A DNA stretch of 64,000 bases from Micrococcus flavus (GCF_014204815.1 NZ_JACHMC010000001.1:1550001-1614000); one strand, 5' to 3'. Positions 1 through 9,948 are shown, counted from the stretch's first letter. Program-made: numbers and translations. Notes: generated by a model from the letters alone, not told the origin.

Positions 1-3000
1 AAGTCCGCCGACCCCAAGGCCGCGCGCTCCCACGCCGCCGCCGTGCCCTCCGAGCCGGCCGCCGCGGACGAGGCCGCCGCCGAGGAGAAGAAGGAGAAGG
101 CCACCGTCCTCAAGGGCATGGCCAAGGCGGTCGCCACGAACATGGACGCCTCGCTGTCCATGCCCACGGCCACCACCGTGCGCGACCTGCCGGCCAAGGT
201 GCTGATCGACAACCGCACCGTGATCAACTCCCACCTGGCCCGCACCCGCGGCGGCAAGGTCTCCTTCACCCACCTGATCGGCTACGCCGTGGTGAAGGCC
301 CTCACGGCGATGCCCGCCATGAACACCACGTACGAGGAGCGCGACGGCAAGCCCACCATGGTGGAGCCCGCCCACGTGAACTTCGGCCTGGCCATCGACC
401 TGCCCAAGCCGGACGGCACCCGCGCCCTCGTGGTGCCGAACATCAAGGCCGCCGAGACCCTGTCCTTCCGCGGCTTCTGGGAGGCCTACGACGACCTCGT
501 CAAGCGCGCCCGGGACAACAAGCTCACGATGGACGACTACGCCGGCACCACCGTCTCCCTGACGAACCCGGGCGGCATCGGCACCGTCCACTCCGTGCCG
601 CGCCTGTCCAAGGGCCAGGCCTCCATCATCGGCGTCGGCGCGCTGACCTACCCCGCGGCCTTCCAGGGCGCGGCCGAGACCACGCTGAACGATCTGGCGA
701 TCTCCAAGACCATCACGCTGACCTCCACGTACGACCACCGCGTGATCCAGGGCGCCGCCTCCGGCGAGTTCCTGAAGATCGTGCACGGCCTGCTGCTGGG
801 CGAGGGAGACTTCTACGACGAGGTCTTCCGCGACCTGCGCATCCCCTACGAGCCCGTGCGCTGGGCCCAGGACGTGCAGGTCAATCCGGACGAGCAGGTG
901 GGCAAGGTCGCCCGCATCCAGCAGCTCATCCACGCCTACCGCGACCGCGGCCACCTGCTGGCGGACGTGGACCCGCTGGAGTACCGGATGCCCTACCACC
1001 CGGACCTCGACATCCGCGAGCACGGCCTGACCCTGTGGGACCTGGACCGCCAGTGGCCCACGGGCGGCTTCGGCGGCGAGACCACGCTGAGCCTGCGCCG
1101 GATCCTGGGCGTGCTCCGCGACGCCTACTGCCGCACCGTGGGCATCGAGTACATGCATATCCAGAACCCGGCCGAGCGCGCCTGGTTCCAGGAGAAGCTG
1201 GAGCGCCCCTACAACAAGCCGACCCGTGAGGAGCAGCTGCGCGTGCTCGGCCGCCTCAACGCCGCCGAGGCGTTCGAGACGTTCCTGCAGACCAAGTACA
1301 TCGGTCAGAAGCGCTTCTCCCTCGAGGGCGGCGAGTCCCTGATCCCGCTGCTCGACTCGATCATCGGCGACGCCGCGGACGAGGGCCTCGACGAGGTCAC
1401 CATCGGCATGGCCCACCGCGGCCGCCTGAACGTGCTGACGAACATCGCCGGCAAGACCTACAGCCAGGTCTTCCGCGAGTTCGAGGGAGCCACCCCCGGC
1501 GGCGCCTCCGGCTCCGGCGACGTGAAGTACCACATGGGCACCGAGGGCACGTTCGTGTCCGACGCCGGCAACTCCACGCGGGTGTACCTCGCGGCCAACC
1601 CCTCGCACCTCGAGGCCGTGGACCCGGTCCTCGAGGGCGTCACCCGCGCTAAGCAGGACCGCCTGGCGGGCGAGGGCGACGGCGGCGAGTCCTTCCCCGT
1701 GCTGCCGATCCTGGTGCACGGCGACGCCGCGTTCGCCGGTCAGGGCGTGGTGACCGAGGTCCTGATGCTCTCGCAGCTGCCCGGCTACCGCACCGGCGGC
1801 ACGATCCACGTCATCGTGAACAACCAGGTCGGCTTCACCACGTCCCCGGCGGACGCGCGCTCCTCCGTCTACGCCACGGACGTGGCCAAGACGACCCAGT
1901 CGCCGATCCTCCACGTCAACGGCGACGACCCCGAGTCGGTGCTGCGCGTGGCGCAGCTGGCGTACGAGTACCGCCAGCGGTTCCACAAGGACATCGTCAT
2001 CGACCTGATCTGCTACCGCCGCCGCGGGCACAACGAGGGCGACGACCCCTCGATGACCCAGCCGCGCATGTACACGCTGATCGAGCAGAAGCGCTCCACC
2101 CGCAAGCTGTACGTCGAGTCCCTGGTGGGCCGCGGCGATATCACGCAGGAGGAGGCGGACTCCGCGCTCAAGGACTACCAGCAGCAGCTGGAGCGCGTCT
2201 TCGCGGAGATCCACGCGGCCGAGTCCGGCAAGGGCGAGCAGGGCGGCGGCCTCGAGCCGGCGGCCGCGCGCGACCGCGCGCTCCAGGCCCCGGAGGGCAC
2301 GGCGATCTCCTCGGAGACCCTGCGCCGGATCGGCGACGCCCACCTCGCCGTGCCGGAGGACTTCACCGTCCACCCCAAGCTGGAGCAGCTCCTCGAGCGC
2401 CGCGCCAAGATGGCCGTCGACGGCGGCATCGACTGGGGCTTCGCCGAGCTGGCCGCCTTCGGCTCCCTCCTCATGGAGGGCGTGCCGGTGCGCCTGTCCG
2501 GCCAGGACTCGCAGCGCGGCACGTTCACCCAGCGCCACTCGGTGTTCCACGACCGGGTCACGGATCAGACCTGGACCCCGCTCGAGCACCTGTCCGAGGA
2601 CGAGGCCCCGTTCTGGGTCTACAACTCGCTGCTCTCCGAGTACGCCGCCCTCGGCTTCGAGTACGGCTATTCCGTGGAGCGCTCGGACGCGCTGGTCCTG
2701 TGGGAGGCGCAGTTCGGAGACTTCGTCAACGGCGCGCAGACCATGATCGACGAGTTCATCTCCTCGGCCGAGCAGAAGTGGTCGCAGAACTCGTCCGTGG
2801 TGCTGCTGCTGCCCCACGGCTACGAGGGCCAGGGTCCGGACCACTCCTCCGCCCGCATCGAGCGCTTCCTGCAGCTGTGCGCCGAGGACAACATGCGCGT
2901 GGTGAACCCGTCCAACGGCGCCAACCACTTCCACCTGCTGCGCGAGCAGGCCTACGCCCGTCCGCGCAAGCCGCTGATCGTCTTCACCCCGAAGCAGCTG

Positions 3001-3444
3001 CTGCGCCTGAAGGCCGCCGCCAACGCGGTGGAGGACTTCACGCAGGGCCGCTTCCAGCCGGTGATCCCGGACGCCTCGGTGCAGGCCTCGGACGTGCAGC
3101 GCGTGCTGCTGGTCTCCGGCCGTCTGTACTACGACCTGGCCGCCCGCCGGGACAAGACGGGGGACACCTCGACCGCGATCGTGCGCGTGGAGCAGCTGTA
3201 CCCGCTGCCCACGGATGAGGTCCGCGAGCAGCTGGCGCAGTACCCCGACGCCGAGGTGCTGTGGGTGCAGGACGAGCCCGCCAACCAGGGTCCGTGGCCC
3301 TTCATGGCGCTCAACCTCCTCCCGGAGCTGGACCGCGAGGTTCGCCTCGTGTCCCGCCCGGCGCTCGCGGCCACGTCCGCGGGCACCAAGGGCCGTCACG
3401 ACCAGGAGCTGGCCACCCTGCTGGACCAGGCGTTCGGCGCCTGA
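1..3444 (+). CDS. kgd: Multifunctional 2-oxoglutarate decarboxylase/dehydrogenase E1 with fused succinyltransferase E2 domain (5' truncated)
   Basis: The reading frame is open from base 1, so the N-terminus lies outside the window; 1147 codons remain of a family that is usually about 1,250 residues. The visible N-terminal third is an E2-type acyltransferase domain with the catalytic YDHRVIQG motif (bases 730-755). The rest is a thiamine-diphosphate E1, including AHRGRLNVL, the NNQVGF stretch and the [13 protein letters not shown] region. This E2-E1 fusion is the actinobacterial SucA/Kgd form, which works with a dihydrolipoamide dehydrogenase at the 2-oxoglutarate step of the TCA cycle. It ends in TGA, and the SGNH-like gene starts 76 nt later. 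Confidence 0.95.
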   Translation, partial: KSADPKAARSHAAAVPSEPAAADEAAAEEKKEKATVLKGMAKAVATNMDASLSMPTATTVRDLPAKVLIDNRTVINSHLARTRGGKVSFTHLIGYAVVKALTAMPAMNTTYEERDGKPTMVEPAHVNFGLAIDLPKPDGTRALVVPNIKAAETLSFRGFWEAYDDLVKRARDNKLTMDDYAGTTVSLTNPGGIGTVHSVPRLSKGQASIIGVGALTYPAAFQGAAETTLNDLAISKTITLTSTYDHRVIQGAASGEFLKIVHGLLLGEGDFYDEVFRDLRIPYEPVRWAQDVQVNPDEQVGKVARIQQLIHAYRDRGHLLADVDPLEYRMPYHPDLDIREHGLTLWDLDRQWPTGGFGGETTLSLRRILGVLRDAYCRTVGIEYMHIQNPAERAWFQEKLERPYNKPTREEQLRVLGRLNAAEAFETFLQTKYIGQKRFSLEGGESLIPLLDSIIGDAADEGLDEVTIGMAHRGRLNVLTNIAGKTYSQVFREFEGATPGGASGSGDVKYHMGTEGTFVSDAGNSTRVYLAANPSHLEAVDPVLEGVTRAKQDRLAGEGDGGESFPVLPILVHGDAAFAGQGVVTEVLMLSQLPGYRTGGTIHVIVNNQVGFTTSPADARSSVYATDVAKTTQSPILHVNGDDPESVLRVAQLAYEYRQRFHKDIVIDLICYRRRGHNEGDDPSMTQPRMYTLIEQKRSTRKLYVESLVGRGDITQEEADSALKDYQQQLERVFAEIHAAESGKGEQGGGLEPAAARDRALQAPEGTAISSETLRRIGDAHLAVPEDFTVHPKLEQLLERRAKMAVDGGIDWGFAELAAFGSLLMEGVPVRLSGQDSQRGTFTQRHSVFHDRVTDQTWTPLEHLSEDEAPFWVYNSLLSEYAALGFEYGYSVERSDALVLWEAQFGDFVNGAQTMIDEFISSAEQKWSQNSSVVLLLPHGYEGQGPDHSSARIERFLQLCAEDNMRVVNPSNGANHFHLLREQAYARPRKPLIVFTPKQLLRLKAAANAVEDFTQGRFQPVIPDASVQASDVQRVLLVSGRLYYDLAARRDKTGDTSTAIVRVEQLYPLPTDEVREQLAQYPDAEVLWVQDEPANQGPWPFMALNLLPELDREVRLVSRPALAATSAGTKGRHDQELATLLDQAFGA

Positions 3445-3520
3445 CACCGCGGGTGAGGAACGGGTCCGCGGCGGCGGCATGCCGCCGCGGGCCCGGCGCC
3501 TCCCGACGAAAGGATTCACC

Positions 3521-4126
3521 GTGCAGAACCGCCAGATCCGGATCGCCGCCGTCGGCGACCACATCCTGGCCGGGGCGGGCGACCCCCGCGCCGTCGGCTG
3601 GTGGGGTCGGGTCCTGGCCCGCACCTCCGCGCCGGACGTGGCCCTCGAGAACTACGTCCTCGCCGTGCCCCACGAGACCACGGAGGAGCTCGGGGCCCGC
3701 TGGTGGGGCGAGGCCTCCCGGCGCTTCTCGGAGTCCGGCGAGAACCGCCTCGTGGTGGCCCTCTCCGACGCCGACCTGGACCTCGACGCGTCCTCCAGCG
3801 CCCGCTCCCGCCTGAACCTGGCCAACGTGCTGGACACGGCGTCCCAGCGGGGCATCCCCGTGCTGGTGCTCGGCCCGACCCCCTCGCTGGACGAGTCCCG
3901 CAACCAGCGCCTGGCCGAGCTCAACGCGGCATACCTGGACGTGGCGGACCGCCGCGGTCAGGTCTACGTGGACGCGTTCACCCCGCTGCGGGACCACGAG
4001 CAGTGGCGCGCGGACCTGGCCGCCGGCGGGGGCCTGCCGGGCCAGGCGGGCCACGGGCTGATCGCCTGGCTGGTGCTCCACCGCGGCTGGTACCAGTGGC
4101 TCGGCGTGCCCGAGCCGACCGCCTGA
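3521..4126 (+). CDS. SGNH/GDSL-hydrolase-like protein lacking the catalytic serine
   Basis: A 201-residue protein starting at GTG with a GAAAGGA ribosome-binding site at 3508-3514. The fold signature is recognisable: an N-terminal beta strand followed by GDxxxxGxxDPRAxGWWGRVLA, then a central strand, and a late GQAGH resembling the block V region. The block I motif reads GDHIL instead of GDS(I/L), so the nucleophilic serine is replaced by histidine. The GxND of block III is replaced by SDAD. The family normally hydrolyses esters or lipids; this copy is predicted to be a non-catalytic relative or to use different chemistry. It sits between kgd and bL37, and the same relationship is not explained by any pathway I recognise. 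Confidence 0.75.
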   Translation: MQNRQIRIAAVGDHILAGAGDPRAVGWWGRVLARTSAPDVALENYVLAVPHETTEELGARWWGEASRRFSESGENRLVVALSDADLDLDASSSARSRLNLANVLDTASQRGIPVLVLGPTPSLDESRNQRLAELNAAYLDVADRRGQVYVDAFTPLRDHEQWRADLAAGGGLPGQAGHGLIAWLVLHRGWYQWLGVPEPTA

Positions 4127-4179
4127 TGTGACAGAATGGCTCACTGACCATCGTCCGCTTCCCCGGAGAGGAGACGCCC

Positions 4180-4254
4180 ATGAGCAAGCGTGCCCGCAAG
4201 CGCCGCGACCGCAAGAAGGGCGGCGCGAACCACGGCAAGCGTCCCAACGCCTGA
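4180..4254 (+). CDS. 50S ribosomal protein bL37 (24 residues)
   Basis: A 25-codon ORF beginning MSKRARKRRDRKK and ending ANHGKRPNA, with a strong GGAGAGGAG ribosome-binding site at 4164-4172. About half of the residues are Lys or Arg, and the ANHGKRPN tail matches my recollection of the actinobacterial bL37 family, first seen in mycobacterial ribosome structures. It would bind 23S rRNA in the large subunit. It is followed by a perfect bidirectional hairpin and then rsrA-sigR on the other strand; the proximity to the SigR/SigH operon is typical for this small gene in actinobacteria. Confidence 0.85.
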   Translation: MSKRARKRRDRKKGGANHGKRPNA

Positions 4255-4299
4255 GCCCCGCTCAGCGTGGCGACACGCCGGGTTCAGCACCCGCAGACA

Positions 4300-4341
4300 C
4301 GACGACGGGCCGGTCCCCCCGGGGGGACCGGCCCGTCGTCG
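4300..4341. terminator. Bidirectional hairpin terminator between bL37 and rsrA
   Basis: A perfect 21-bp inverted repeat without a loop spacer: the left arm 4300-4320 begins CGACGACGGGCC and the right arm 4321-4341 ends GGCCCGTCGTCG. It lies between convergent bL37 and rsrA. There is no U-tract. Confidence 0.8.
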
Positions 4342-4354
4342 CGCGCGGCGTCGG

Positions 4355-4627
4355 TCAGCCGCGGCGGACGGTGGTGGAGATCTGGGTGATGCGGGTCATG
4401 ATGGTGGCCCGCAGCTGCGCGGGGGCCTTCTCCTGGCAGGAACGACGCACGGCGGAGCGGATGAGCAGCTCGAGCTCCTGCTGGTGGTGGCAGTCGGGGC
4501 ACTCGGCCACATGAGCGCGGACCTGCTCGATGTCCTCGGCCGTCAGCGCGCCGTCGAGGTACCGGTAGAGCTGCTCGAGGCGCTCTCCGCCGTCCGAGCA
4601 GTCGGGGCAGTCCTGGTCCGTGGTCAT
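4355..4627 (-). CDS. rsrA: Mycothiol-system anti-sigma-R factor RsrA (zinc-binding, redox-sensing)
   Basis: A 90-residue ZAS-family anti-sigma factor. The zinc/redox ligands are visible: Cys7 and Cys10 in the N-terminal CPDC, and the H39-x3-C43-x2-C46 motif (HVAECPDC). In the known system, oxidation of these thiols releases the sigma factor. The start ATG overlaps the stop of sigR by 4 nt (ATGA), so the two are translationally coupled, as expected for a sigma/anti-sigma pair. Confidence 0.93.
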   Translation of the reverse strand: MTTDQDCPDCSDGGERLEQLYRYLDGALTAEDIEQVRAHVAECPDCHHQQELELLIRSAVRRSCQEKAPAQLRATIMTRITQISTTVRRG

Positions 4628-5316
4628 CGGCCGGCCTCCTTCGTGGTCTGCTCCTGTGCCGCGCGGCCCTTGGGACCCATGCCGCGCTCCCCCGCGTAGT
4701 CCGTCAGCCGCTCCCGCAGCTGCTTGCGGCCGCGGTGCAGCCGGGACATGACGGTGCCGATCGGGATGTCGAGGATCTCAGCGATCTCCTTGTAGGCGTA
4801 GCCCTCGACGTCCGCGAAGTACACCGCCAGGCGGAACTCCTCCGGGATCGCCTGGAGGGCCTCCTTCACCTCGGAGTCCGGCAGGTGGTCCAGGGCCTCG
4901 GTCTCGGCGGAGCGCAGCCCGGTGGAGGTGTGCTCGGCCGCGCGGGCCATCTGCCAGTCCTCCACCTGGTCCGTGTCCGCCTCGAGGGGCTGGCGCTGCC
5001 GCTTGCGGTACAGGTTGATGTACGTGTTCGTGAGGATGCGGTACAGCCACGCCTTGAGGTTCGTGCCCGGCCGGTACTGGTGGAAGGAGGAGTACGCCTT
5101 GGTGTACGCCTCCTGGACCAGGTCCTCCGCGTCCTGCGGGTTGCGCGTCATGCGCATGGCCGCCGAGTAGAGCTGGTCCACGAACTCGAGCGCGTCCCGT
5201 TCGAACCGGGCCCGACGCTCCGTCTCGCTCTCCCCCTCGACGTCGATGCCGGGCAGGTCGTGCTCAGGGGCGTCCGCGGGCCGGGCGATCTCCGGCATGC
5301 TGTTCTGAGTGCTCAT
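4624..5316 (-). CDS. sigR: ECF RNA polymerase sigma factor SigR/SigH (thiol-oxidative stress)
   Basis: A 230-residue ECF sigma factor. Region 2 contains [17 protein letters not shown] and the [11 protein letters not shown] segment; region 4 has the [22 protein letters not shown] helix-turn-helix. I chose ATG 5316 (MSTQNS) rather than the upstream ATG at 5367 because a TAGACT -10 hexamer sits at 5325-5330, only 8 nt upstream, and no Shine-Dalgarno is present. By analogy with SigR of Streptomyces and SigH of mycobacteria it would activate thioredoxin and mycothiol genes. A GGGAAT element at about 5478-5483 on the minus strand resembles a SigR -35, but I see no convincing GTT partner. Confidence 0.92.
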   Translation of the reverse strand: MSTQNSMPEIARPADAPEHDLPGIDVEGESETERRARFERDALEFVDQLYSAAMRMTRNPQDAEDLVQEAYTKAYSSFHQYRPGTNLKAWLYRILTNTYINLYRKRQRQPLEADTDQVEDWQMARAAEHTSTGLRSAETEALDHLPDSEVKEALQAIPEEFRLAVYFADVEGYAYKEIAEILDIPIGTVMSRLHRGRKQLRERLTDYAGERGMGPKGRAAQEQTTKEAGR

Positions 5317-5324
5317 CGTCGGCC

Positions 5325-5330
5325 AGTCTA
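5325..5330 (-). promoter_or_regulatory. -10 hexamer TAGACT for near-leaderless sigR transcript
   Basis: TAGACT ends 8 nt before the sigR ATG at 5316. The spacing predicts a 5' leader of 0-2 nt. Confidence 0.5.
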
Positions 5331-5507
5331 CGGGGGCGGGACGCACGTCCAGCAGGGTCGCCGTCATGGTCGATCCGCCTCCTCCGCTCGGCAGTGCACT
5401 GCGTGGCCCGGCGGCCGTCGAGGCCGCCGACGGGGCGTTCCGCCCGCACCGCTCACAGCGCCCGCCTCGTGCCGGGTATTCCCCGCCGTGGCCCCCGGGG
5501 ACCTCGG

Positions 5508-5513
5508 TAGGCT
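5508..5513 (+). promoter_or_regulatory. -10 hexamer TAGGCT for leaderless aroA mRNA
   Basis: TAGGCT is followed by 6 nt and then the aroA ATG at 5520; no Shine-Dalgarno is present. The transcription start is predicted to be the A of the ATG. Confidence 0.6.
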
Positions 5514-5519
5514 GGGCGG

Positions 5520-6938
5520 ATGACCGCGCACCGCACCCCCAGGACGACGCCGGCCGCCGCCTCCCGGCCCGCGCCCGCCGACCCGTGGCCCGCGCCCGCG
5601 GCCGCCGGGCCGGTCCGGGGGACCGTGCGGCTGCCCGGCTCGAAGTCCCTGACGAACCGGCTCCTCGTGCTGGCCGCCGTGGCGGACGGCCCGTGCGTGC
5701 TGCACGGCGCCCTGGCCTCCCGGGACACCGCGCTGATGCGCGGGGCGCTCGAGGCGCTCGGCGCCCGGTGCGAGGACCGCGCGGACGGAGCCCTCATGGT
5801 GACCCCGCTGCCCGTGGGCGAGCCGCTGACGGGCGAGGTCCCTGTGGACTGCGGCCTCGCGGGGACCGTGATGCGGTTCGTGCCGGCCCTGGCGGCGCTG
5901 CGGCCCGGCGTCGTGGTGGTGGACGGGGACCCGGGCGCGCGGGTCCGGCCGATGGCCCCGCTGCTGGCGGGCCTGGAGCAGACCGGCACGCGCGTGGAGC
6001 ACCTGGGCGAGCCCGGATTCCTGCCGGTGCGGCTGACGACCGGCGGCGCGCTCGGGGACACGGCCGCCGTGGACGCCTCGGGCTCCTCCCAGTTCCTCTC
6101 CGGCCTGCTGCTCACCGCCGCCCGGCGCCCCGACGGACTCACCGTCCGCCACACGGGCGAGCGCGTGCCCAGCCCAGAGCACGTGGCCATGACCGTGGCG
6201 TTCCTGCGCGGACATGGGGTGCGGGTGGACGAGCCCGCCCCGGGCGTGTGGCGGGTGCACCCGGGGCCGGTGCCCGCGTTCGAGGCGCACGTGGAGCCGG
6301 ACCTGTCCAACGCCGGGCCCTTCCTGGCGGCGGCCGCGGTGACCGGCGGCGAGGTGTCCGTGCCGGACTGGCCCGCGTCGACCACGCAGATCGGGGACCG
6401 CTGGCGCCGGATCCTGCCGGCCTTCGGCGCGGAGGTGACCTTCTCCCCCGATCCCGGCGACCCCGCGCGGGGCACGCTGACGGTGACCGGCGGCGTCGAC
6501 GGCGGGGGCCGCCCCCGGGTAGCCGGCGCCGGGGAGGTGGCGGACACCGCCGAGCTCGCCCCCACGGTGGCCGCGCTCGCGCTGCTGGCGGCGGGGCCCA
6601 CGCGCCTGAGCGGCATCGGGCACCTGCGGGGGCACGAGACGGACCGGCTCGCCGCGCTGGCCGCCGAGGCGGCGCGGTTCGGGGTGGACGTGGCCGAGGG
6701 ACCGGACGCCCTGGACTTCCCCGGCACCGCCGCCGGCGGGGCGCCGTCCGCCGCCCAGGCGCACACGTACGAGGACCACCGGATGGCCACCTTCGCCGCC
6801 GTCGTGGGGCTGTGCGCCCCCGGCACCACGGTGCGGGACGTGGCCACCACCGCCAAGACCATGCCGGACTTCCCCGCGCTGTGGGAGGGGCTCGTGGCCC
6901 CGTCCGCGGGCGCGGCCGACCGAGGAGAGGACGCCTGA
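5520..6938 (+). CDS. aroA: 3-phosphoshikimate 1-carboxyvinyltransferase (EPSP synthase)
   Basis: A 472-residue enzyme of the shikimate pathway, transferring enolpyruvyl from PEP to shikimate-3-phosphate. Visible family motifs are [16 protein letters not shown] near residue 38, [10 protein letters not shown], the [12 protein letters not shown] substrate loop and the late [11 protein letters not shown] motif. The ATG at 5520 is supported by the adjacent -10 element. The stop overlaps the rsgA start (TGATG), giving an aroA-rsgA-hisN arrangement common in actinobacteria. It is divergent from sigR. Confidence 0.96.
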   Translation: MTAHRTPRTTPAAASRPAPADPWPAPAAAGPVRGTVRLPGSKSLTNRLLVLAAVADGPCVLHGALASRDTALMRGALEALGARCEDRADGALMVTPLPVGEPLTGEVPVDCGLAGTVMRFVPALAALRPGVVVVDGDPGARVRPMAPLLAGLEQTGTRVEHLGEPGFLPVRLTTGGALGDTAAVDASGSSQFLSGLLLTAARRPDGLTVRHTGERVPSPEHVAMTVAFLRGHGVRVDEPAPGVWRVHPGPVPAFEAHVEPDLSNAGPFLAAAAVTGGEVSVPDWPASTTQIGDRWRRILPAFGAEVTFSPDPGDPARGTLTVTGGVDGGGRPRVAGAGEVADTAELAPTVAALALLAAGPTRLSGIGHLRGHETDRLAALAAEAARFGVDVAEGPDALDFPGTAAGGAPSAAQAHTYEDHRMATFAAVVGLCAPGTTVRDVATTAKTMPDFPALWEGLVAPSAGAADRGEDA

Positions 6939-8035
6939 TGGGACGACGAGTGGACCCCTCGGCCTGGGACGAGTCGGACGTGCGCGTGCGCCCGTCCAAG
7001 CGCGGCACCCGGCCGCGCACCAAGGAGCGCCCCAAGCACGCGGACGCGCAGACCGGCCTGGTGACCACGGTGGACCGCGGCCGGTACACCGTGGTGCTGC
7101 CCGGGCGCACGGACGCCCCCGTCACCGCCATGCGCGCCCGCGAGCTGCGTCGCACGCCGATCGCCACCGGGGACCGCGTGGACGTGGTCGGCGACCTCTC
7201 CGGGGACGAGGGCACCCTGGGCCGGATCGTGCGCGTCCGGGAGCGGGACACCGTGCTGCGCCGCTCCGCCGACGACTCGGACGAGGTGGAGCGCGTGGTG
7301 GTGGCCAACGCGGACACCCTCGTGGTGATGGTGGCCGCCGCCAACCCCGAGCCGCGCACCGGCTTCATCGACCGCGCCCTCGTCGCCTGCTACGACGCCG
7401 GCATCCACCCCGTCCTGCTGATCACCAAGACGGACCTGCGGGACCCCGCGGACCTCGTGGCCCACTACGAGGCCCTGGACCTCGAGGTGATGACCTCGGG
7501 GGCCGCGCGCTTCGAGGCCGCAAGCGGGGACACGGACCTGGACGGCGGACTCGTGGACCGCGTGGCCGACCGCCTGGCCGGGCACACCGCCGCGTTCGTC
7601 GGCCCCTCCGGTGTGGGCAAGTCCACGCTGCTCAACGCGCTCACCGGCGCCGAGCGCGCCACGGGCCACGTCAACGCCGTCACCGGCCGCGGCCGCCACA
7701 CCTCGTCCTCCGCGCTGGCCATGCCGTTGCCCGGTCCCGACGGCGATCCCCTCCCGGACACGTGGGTGATGGACACCCCCGGCATCCGCTCCTTCGGGCT
7801 GGGCTGGGTGGAGCCGGACCGCGTGGTGGAGGCGTTCGAGGACCTCGCCGGCGCCCTCGCCGACTGCCCCCGCGGGTGCACCCACCTGGCCGACTCCCCC
7901 GGCTGCGGGCTCGACGCATGGGTGACGCAGGGGCACGCCGGCGACGCCGGTCCCGCGCGCCTGGCGTCCCTGCGGCGACTGCTCGGCAACCGCACGGCCG
8001 CGGAGGCGGGCGGCTCGGCGTCGTCGGAGGACTGA
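6938..8035 (+). CDS. rsgA: Ribosome small-subunit-dependent GTPase A
   Basis: A 365-residue circularly permuted GTPase assisting late 30S assembly. An N-terminal OB-like domain is followed by the G4-like TKTDL, the P-loop [14 protein letters not shown] at about residue 222 and [10 protein letters not shown] (G3). The C-terminal zinc knuckle is in the segment [15 protein letters not shown]. The start ATG overlaps the aroA stop by one base, so translation is coupled. An earlier in-frame start inside aroA is rejected because it would translate an aroA shadow frame. Confidence 0.95.
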   Translation: MGRRVDPSAWDESDVRVRPSKRGTRPRTKERPKHADAQTGLVTTVDRGRYTVVLPGRTDAPVTAMRARELRRTPIATGDRVDVVGDLSGDEGTLGRIVRVRERDTVLRRSADDSDEVERVVVANADTLVVMVAAANPEPRTGFIDRALVACYDAGIHPVLLITKTDLRDPADLVAHYEALDLEVMTSGAARFEAASGDTDLDGGLVDRVADRLAGHTAAFVGPSGVGKSTLLNALTGAERATGHVNAVTGRGRHTSSSALAMPLPGPDGDPLPDTWVMDTPGIRSFGLGWVEPDRVVEAFEDLAGALADCPRGCTHLADSPGCGLDAWVTQGHAGDAGPARLASLRRLLGNRTAAEAGGSASSED

Positions 8036-8051
8036 CCGGCCGCGCCCGGTA

Positions 8052-8057
8052 TAGCGT
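8052..8057 (+). promoter_or_regulatory. -10 hexamer TAGCGT for leaderless hisN mRNA
   Basis: TAGCGT, then 7 nt, then the ATG at 8065. No ribosome-binding site precedes the start. Confidence 0.55.
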
Positions 8058-8064
8058 GAGCCCC

Positions 8065-8928
8065 ATGGAGCCCACCGAGCACGCCGAGCCCACGCCCAGC
8101 ACCGCCCCCGCCGACGACGCCGCCCGCCGCCCCGCCCGCGACCTCACCGAGGACCTGCGGCTGGCGCACATGCTCGCGGACAACGTGGACTCCCTCACGA
8201 TGGCCCGCTTCAAGGCGCAGGACCTCGAGGTGAGCACGAAGCCGGACCTCACCCCCGTCTCCGACGCCGACCGGGCCGCCGAGGAGTCCATCCGCGGCAC
8301 CCTGTCCCGCGCACGGGCGCGCGACCGGATCTTGGGCGAGGAGTTCGGCGGGGAGCTCACCCGGTCCGGCCGCCAGTGGGTGGTGGACCCGATCGACGGG
8401 ACCAAGAACTTCGTGCGGGGCGTGCCGGTGTGGGCCACCCTGATCGCGCTGCTGATCGACGGCGATCCGGTGGTCGGCGTCGTCTCCGCCCCCGCCCTGC
8501 ACCGCCGGTGGTGGGCCGCGGCGGGCCAGGGCGCGTTCGCGGGGACGTCCCTGACGCGCGCCCAGCGGATCGGGGTCTCGCAGGTGGACCGCGTGGCGGA
8601 CGCCTCCCTGTCCTTCTCCTCGATCGAGGGATGGCGCGAACGCGGGAACATCCGGGAGTTCCTGCAGCTGACCTCGGACGTGTGGCGGGTGCGCGGGTTC
8701 GGCGACTTCTGGTCCTACATGCTCGTGGCGGAGGGCGCGGTGGACGTGGCGTGCGAGCCCGAGCTGGCGCTGCACGACATGGCGGCGCTCGTGCCGATCG
8801 TCCGGGAGGCCGGCGGCCGGTTCACCTCCCTCGACGGCGAGGACGGGCCCTTCGGCGGCAATGCCCTGGCCACCAACGGGCTCCTGCACGACGAGGTCCT
8901 CGAGCGGCTGACCCCGCGTCGGGGCTGA
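8065..8928 (+). CDS. hisN: Histidinol-phosphatase, inositol-monophosphatase family
   Basis: A 287-residue Mg-dependent phosphatase of the IMPase fold. The metal-binding signatures are [15 protein letters not shown] and the C-terminal [16 protein letters not shown]. In actinobacteria the copy next to aroA/rsgA supplies the histidinol-phosphate phosphatase step, so I infer HisN; substrate specificity cannot be proven from sequence. The predicted start is the ATG 7 nt after a -10 hexamer; the N-terminal 30 residues are low-complexity Ala/Pro/Asp. The first fluoride-channel gene follows 4 nt after its stop. Confidence 0.85.
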   Translation: MEPTEHAEPTPSTAPADDAARRPARDLTEDLRLAHMLADNVDSLTMARFKAQDLEVSTKPDLTPVSDADRAAEESIRGTLSRARARDRILGEEFGGELTRSGRQWVVDPIDGTKNFVRGVPVWATLIALLIDGDPVVGVVSAPALHRRWWAAAGQGAFAGTSLTRAQRIGVSQVDRVADASLSFSSIEGWRERGNIREFLQLTSDVWRVRGFGDFWSYMLVAEGAVDVACEPELALHDMAALVPIVREAGGRFTSLDGEDGPFGGNALATNGLLHDEVLERLTPRRG

Positions 8929-8932
8929 CCCC

Positions 8933-9475
8933 GTGGCGGCCGAGCGGGCGGGAGCGGGCGAGGTCCCGGCGAGGGGCCCTGCCGTGGTGCCGTGGGTGGC
9001 GCTCGGCGGCGCCGCCGGTGCCGCGACCGGCTGGCTGGTGCTGACCGCGGGCGCGGTCCTCGTGGGGCCCTGGATCAGGGGTGGGGACGGCGGCGACTGG
9101 TTCCTGGGCGAGGTCCTGCCGCTGCTGCCCCTGGTGGCGGTGAACACGCTCGGCGCGTTCCTGCTCGGCCTGCTGTGGGGCGCGTCCCGGGCGGCCGCGG
9201 CGGATCCGTCGCGGCGCACGTGGGATCCGCGGTGGGTGCCCGCCCTGGGCACCGGCTTCCTGGGCTCGTTCACCTCGATCAGCCTGGCGCTGGTGTGGAC
9301 GGCGGAGGTGCCCACGTGGCTCGGCTCGGGCGGGCTCCGGAGCGGACTCAGCCCGTTCGGGACGGCGGTGGACGTGCTGGTGCACGTCTCCCCCGGGCTG
9401 ACCGTGCTCGCGGCCATGATCCTGCTCGGCACGGCCGCCGCTGCTGCGGGTCTGAGAACGGGGGCGCGACGGTGA
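8933..9475 (+). CDS. crcB: Fluoride channel FluC/CrcB, first subunit
   Basis: A 180-residue protein with four hydrophobic segments. FluC signatures are present: GGAAGAATGW in TM1, the VNTLGAFLLG motif in TM2 and GTGFLGSFTSIS in TM3, corresponding to the fluoride-lining Phe/Thr/Ser region. It starts at GTG 4 nt after hisN. Its stop overlaps the GTG start of a second homologous gene, implying coupled translation and a heterodimeric dual-topology channel that exports fluoride. No fluoride riboswitch is visible upstream. Confidence 0.88.
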   Translation: MAAERAGAGEVPARGPAVVPWVALGGAAGAATGWLVLTAGAVLVGPWIRGGDGGDWFLGEVLPLLPLVAVNTLGAFLLGLLWGASRAAAADPSRRTWDPRWVPALGTGFLGSFTSISLALVWTAEVPTWLGSGGLRSGLSPFGTAVDVLVHVSPGLTVLAAMILLGTAAAAAGLRTGARR

Positions 9476-9846
9476 ACCTCGTCCCCCTGGTCGTGGTCCT
9501 GGTGGCGGTCGGCGGCGCCCTGGGTGCGACCGTCCGGCACATGGTGGACGTCCGCGTGCCTCGCTGCCGCGGCGTGCTGACCGCCAACGTGCTGGCCTGC
9601 CTGCTGTCGGGACTGCTGGTCGGCTCCGGGCTGGTCGCGGCCACACCGGTGCTCGGCGCACTGCTGATCTCCGCCGGGGGGTTCACCCTCGGCCTGGGCA
9701 CGTGGTCCACCGTGGCCGCGCGCGCCGCCGACGCCGTCCTCGCGGGGCGGTGGGCGCGGGCCGCGGCCGTGTGGGGGGCGCACGTGGGCGGGGGCCTCGT
9801 GGCGGCCGTCGTGGGCGGCGTGGCCGGCCTCGCGCTGGCGAGGTGA
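9472..9846 (+). CDS. crcB: Fluoride channel FluC/CrcB, second subunit
   Basis: A 124-residue, four-TM FluC homologue with GGALGATVRH in TM1, LTANVLACLLSGL in TM2 and ISAGGFTLGLGTWS in TM3. Compared with the usual GGFTTFSTF, the TM3 motif is longer and lacks the second phenylalanine. It starts at GTG 9472 inside the stop of the first subunit (GTGA). The pair resembles heterodimeric fluoride exporters of Gram-positive bacteria. Confidence 0.87.
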   Translation: MNLVPLVVVLVAVGGALGATVRHMVDVRVPRCRGVLTANVLACLLSGLLVGSGLVAATPVLGALLISAGGFTLGLGTWSTVAARAADAVLAGRWARAAAVWGAHVGGGLVAAVVGGVAGLALAR

Positions 9847-9882
9847 TCGGCGGCGGGGGCTCCTGAGCCGCATCCGCGTGCC

Positions 9883-9948
9883 GAGTGTGCGCCTGCGGGC
9901 GGAAAGCGACGCACGCGCGCGCTGCTTTCCGCCCGCTTCAGCACACTC
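9883..9948. terminator. Large compound hairpin, probable bidirectional terminator
   Basis: Outer 8-bp stem GAGTGTGC (9883-9890) with GCACACTC (9941-9948), a 4x4 internal loop, and an inner 13-bp stem starting GCGGGCGG (9895-9907) with its complement (9924-9936). The loop is 16 nt. It lies between the convergent fluoride-channel and aldo/keto reductase genes. The remainder of 9847-9999 shows nothing else. Confidence 0.6.

Noticed and set aside
5470-5490. SigR autoregulatory promoter
   Set aside because: A GGGAAT occurs on the minus strand, but the required GTT-type -10 at 18-19 bp is not present, so I do not annotate it as a promoter.
5453-7936. Long minus-strand frame over aroA and rsgA
   Set aside because: Low-complexity translation antisense to two well-recognised genes.
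8929-8932. Fluoride riboswitch before the crcB pair
   Set aside because: Only 4 nt separate hisN and the first subunit, and no riboswitch-like structure is seen in the hisN end.
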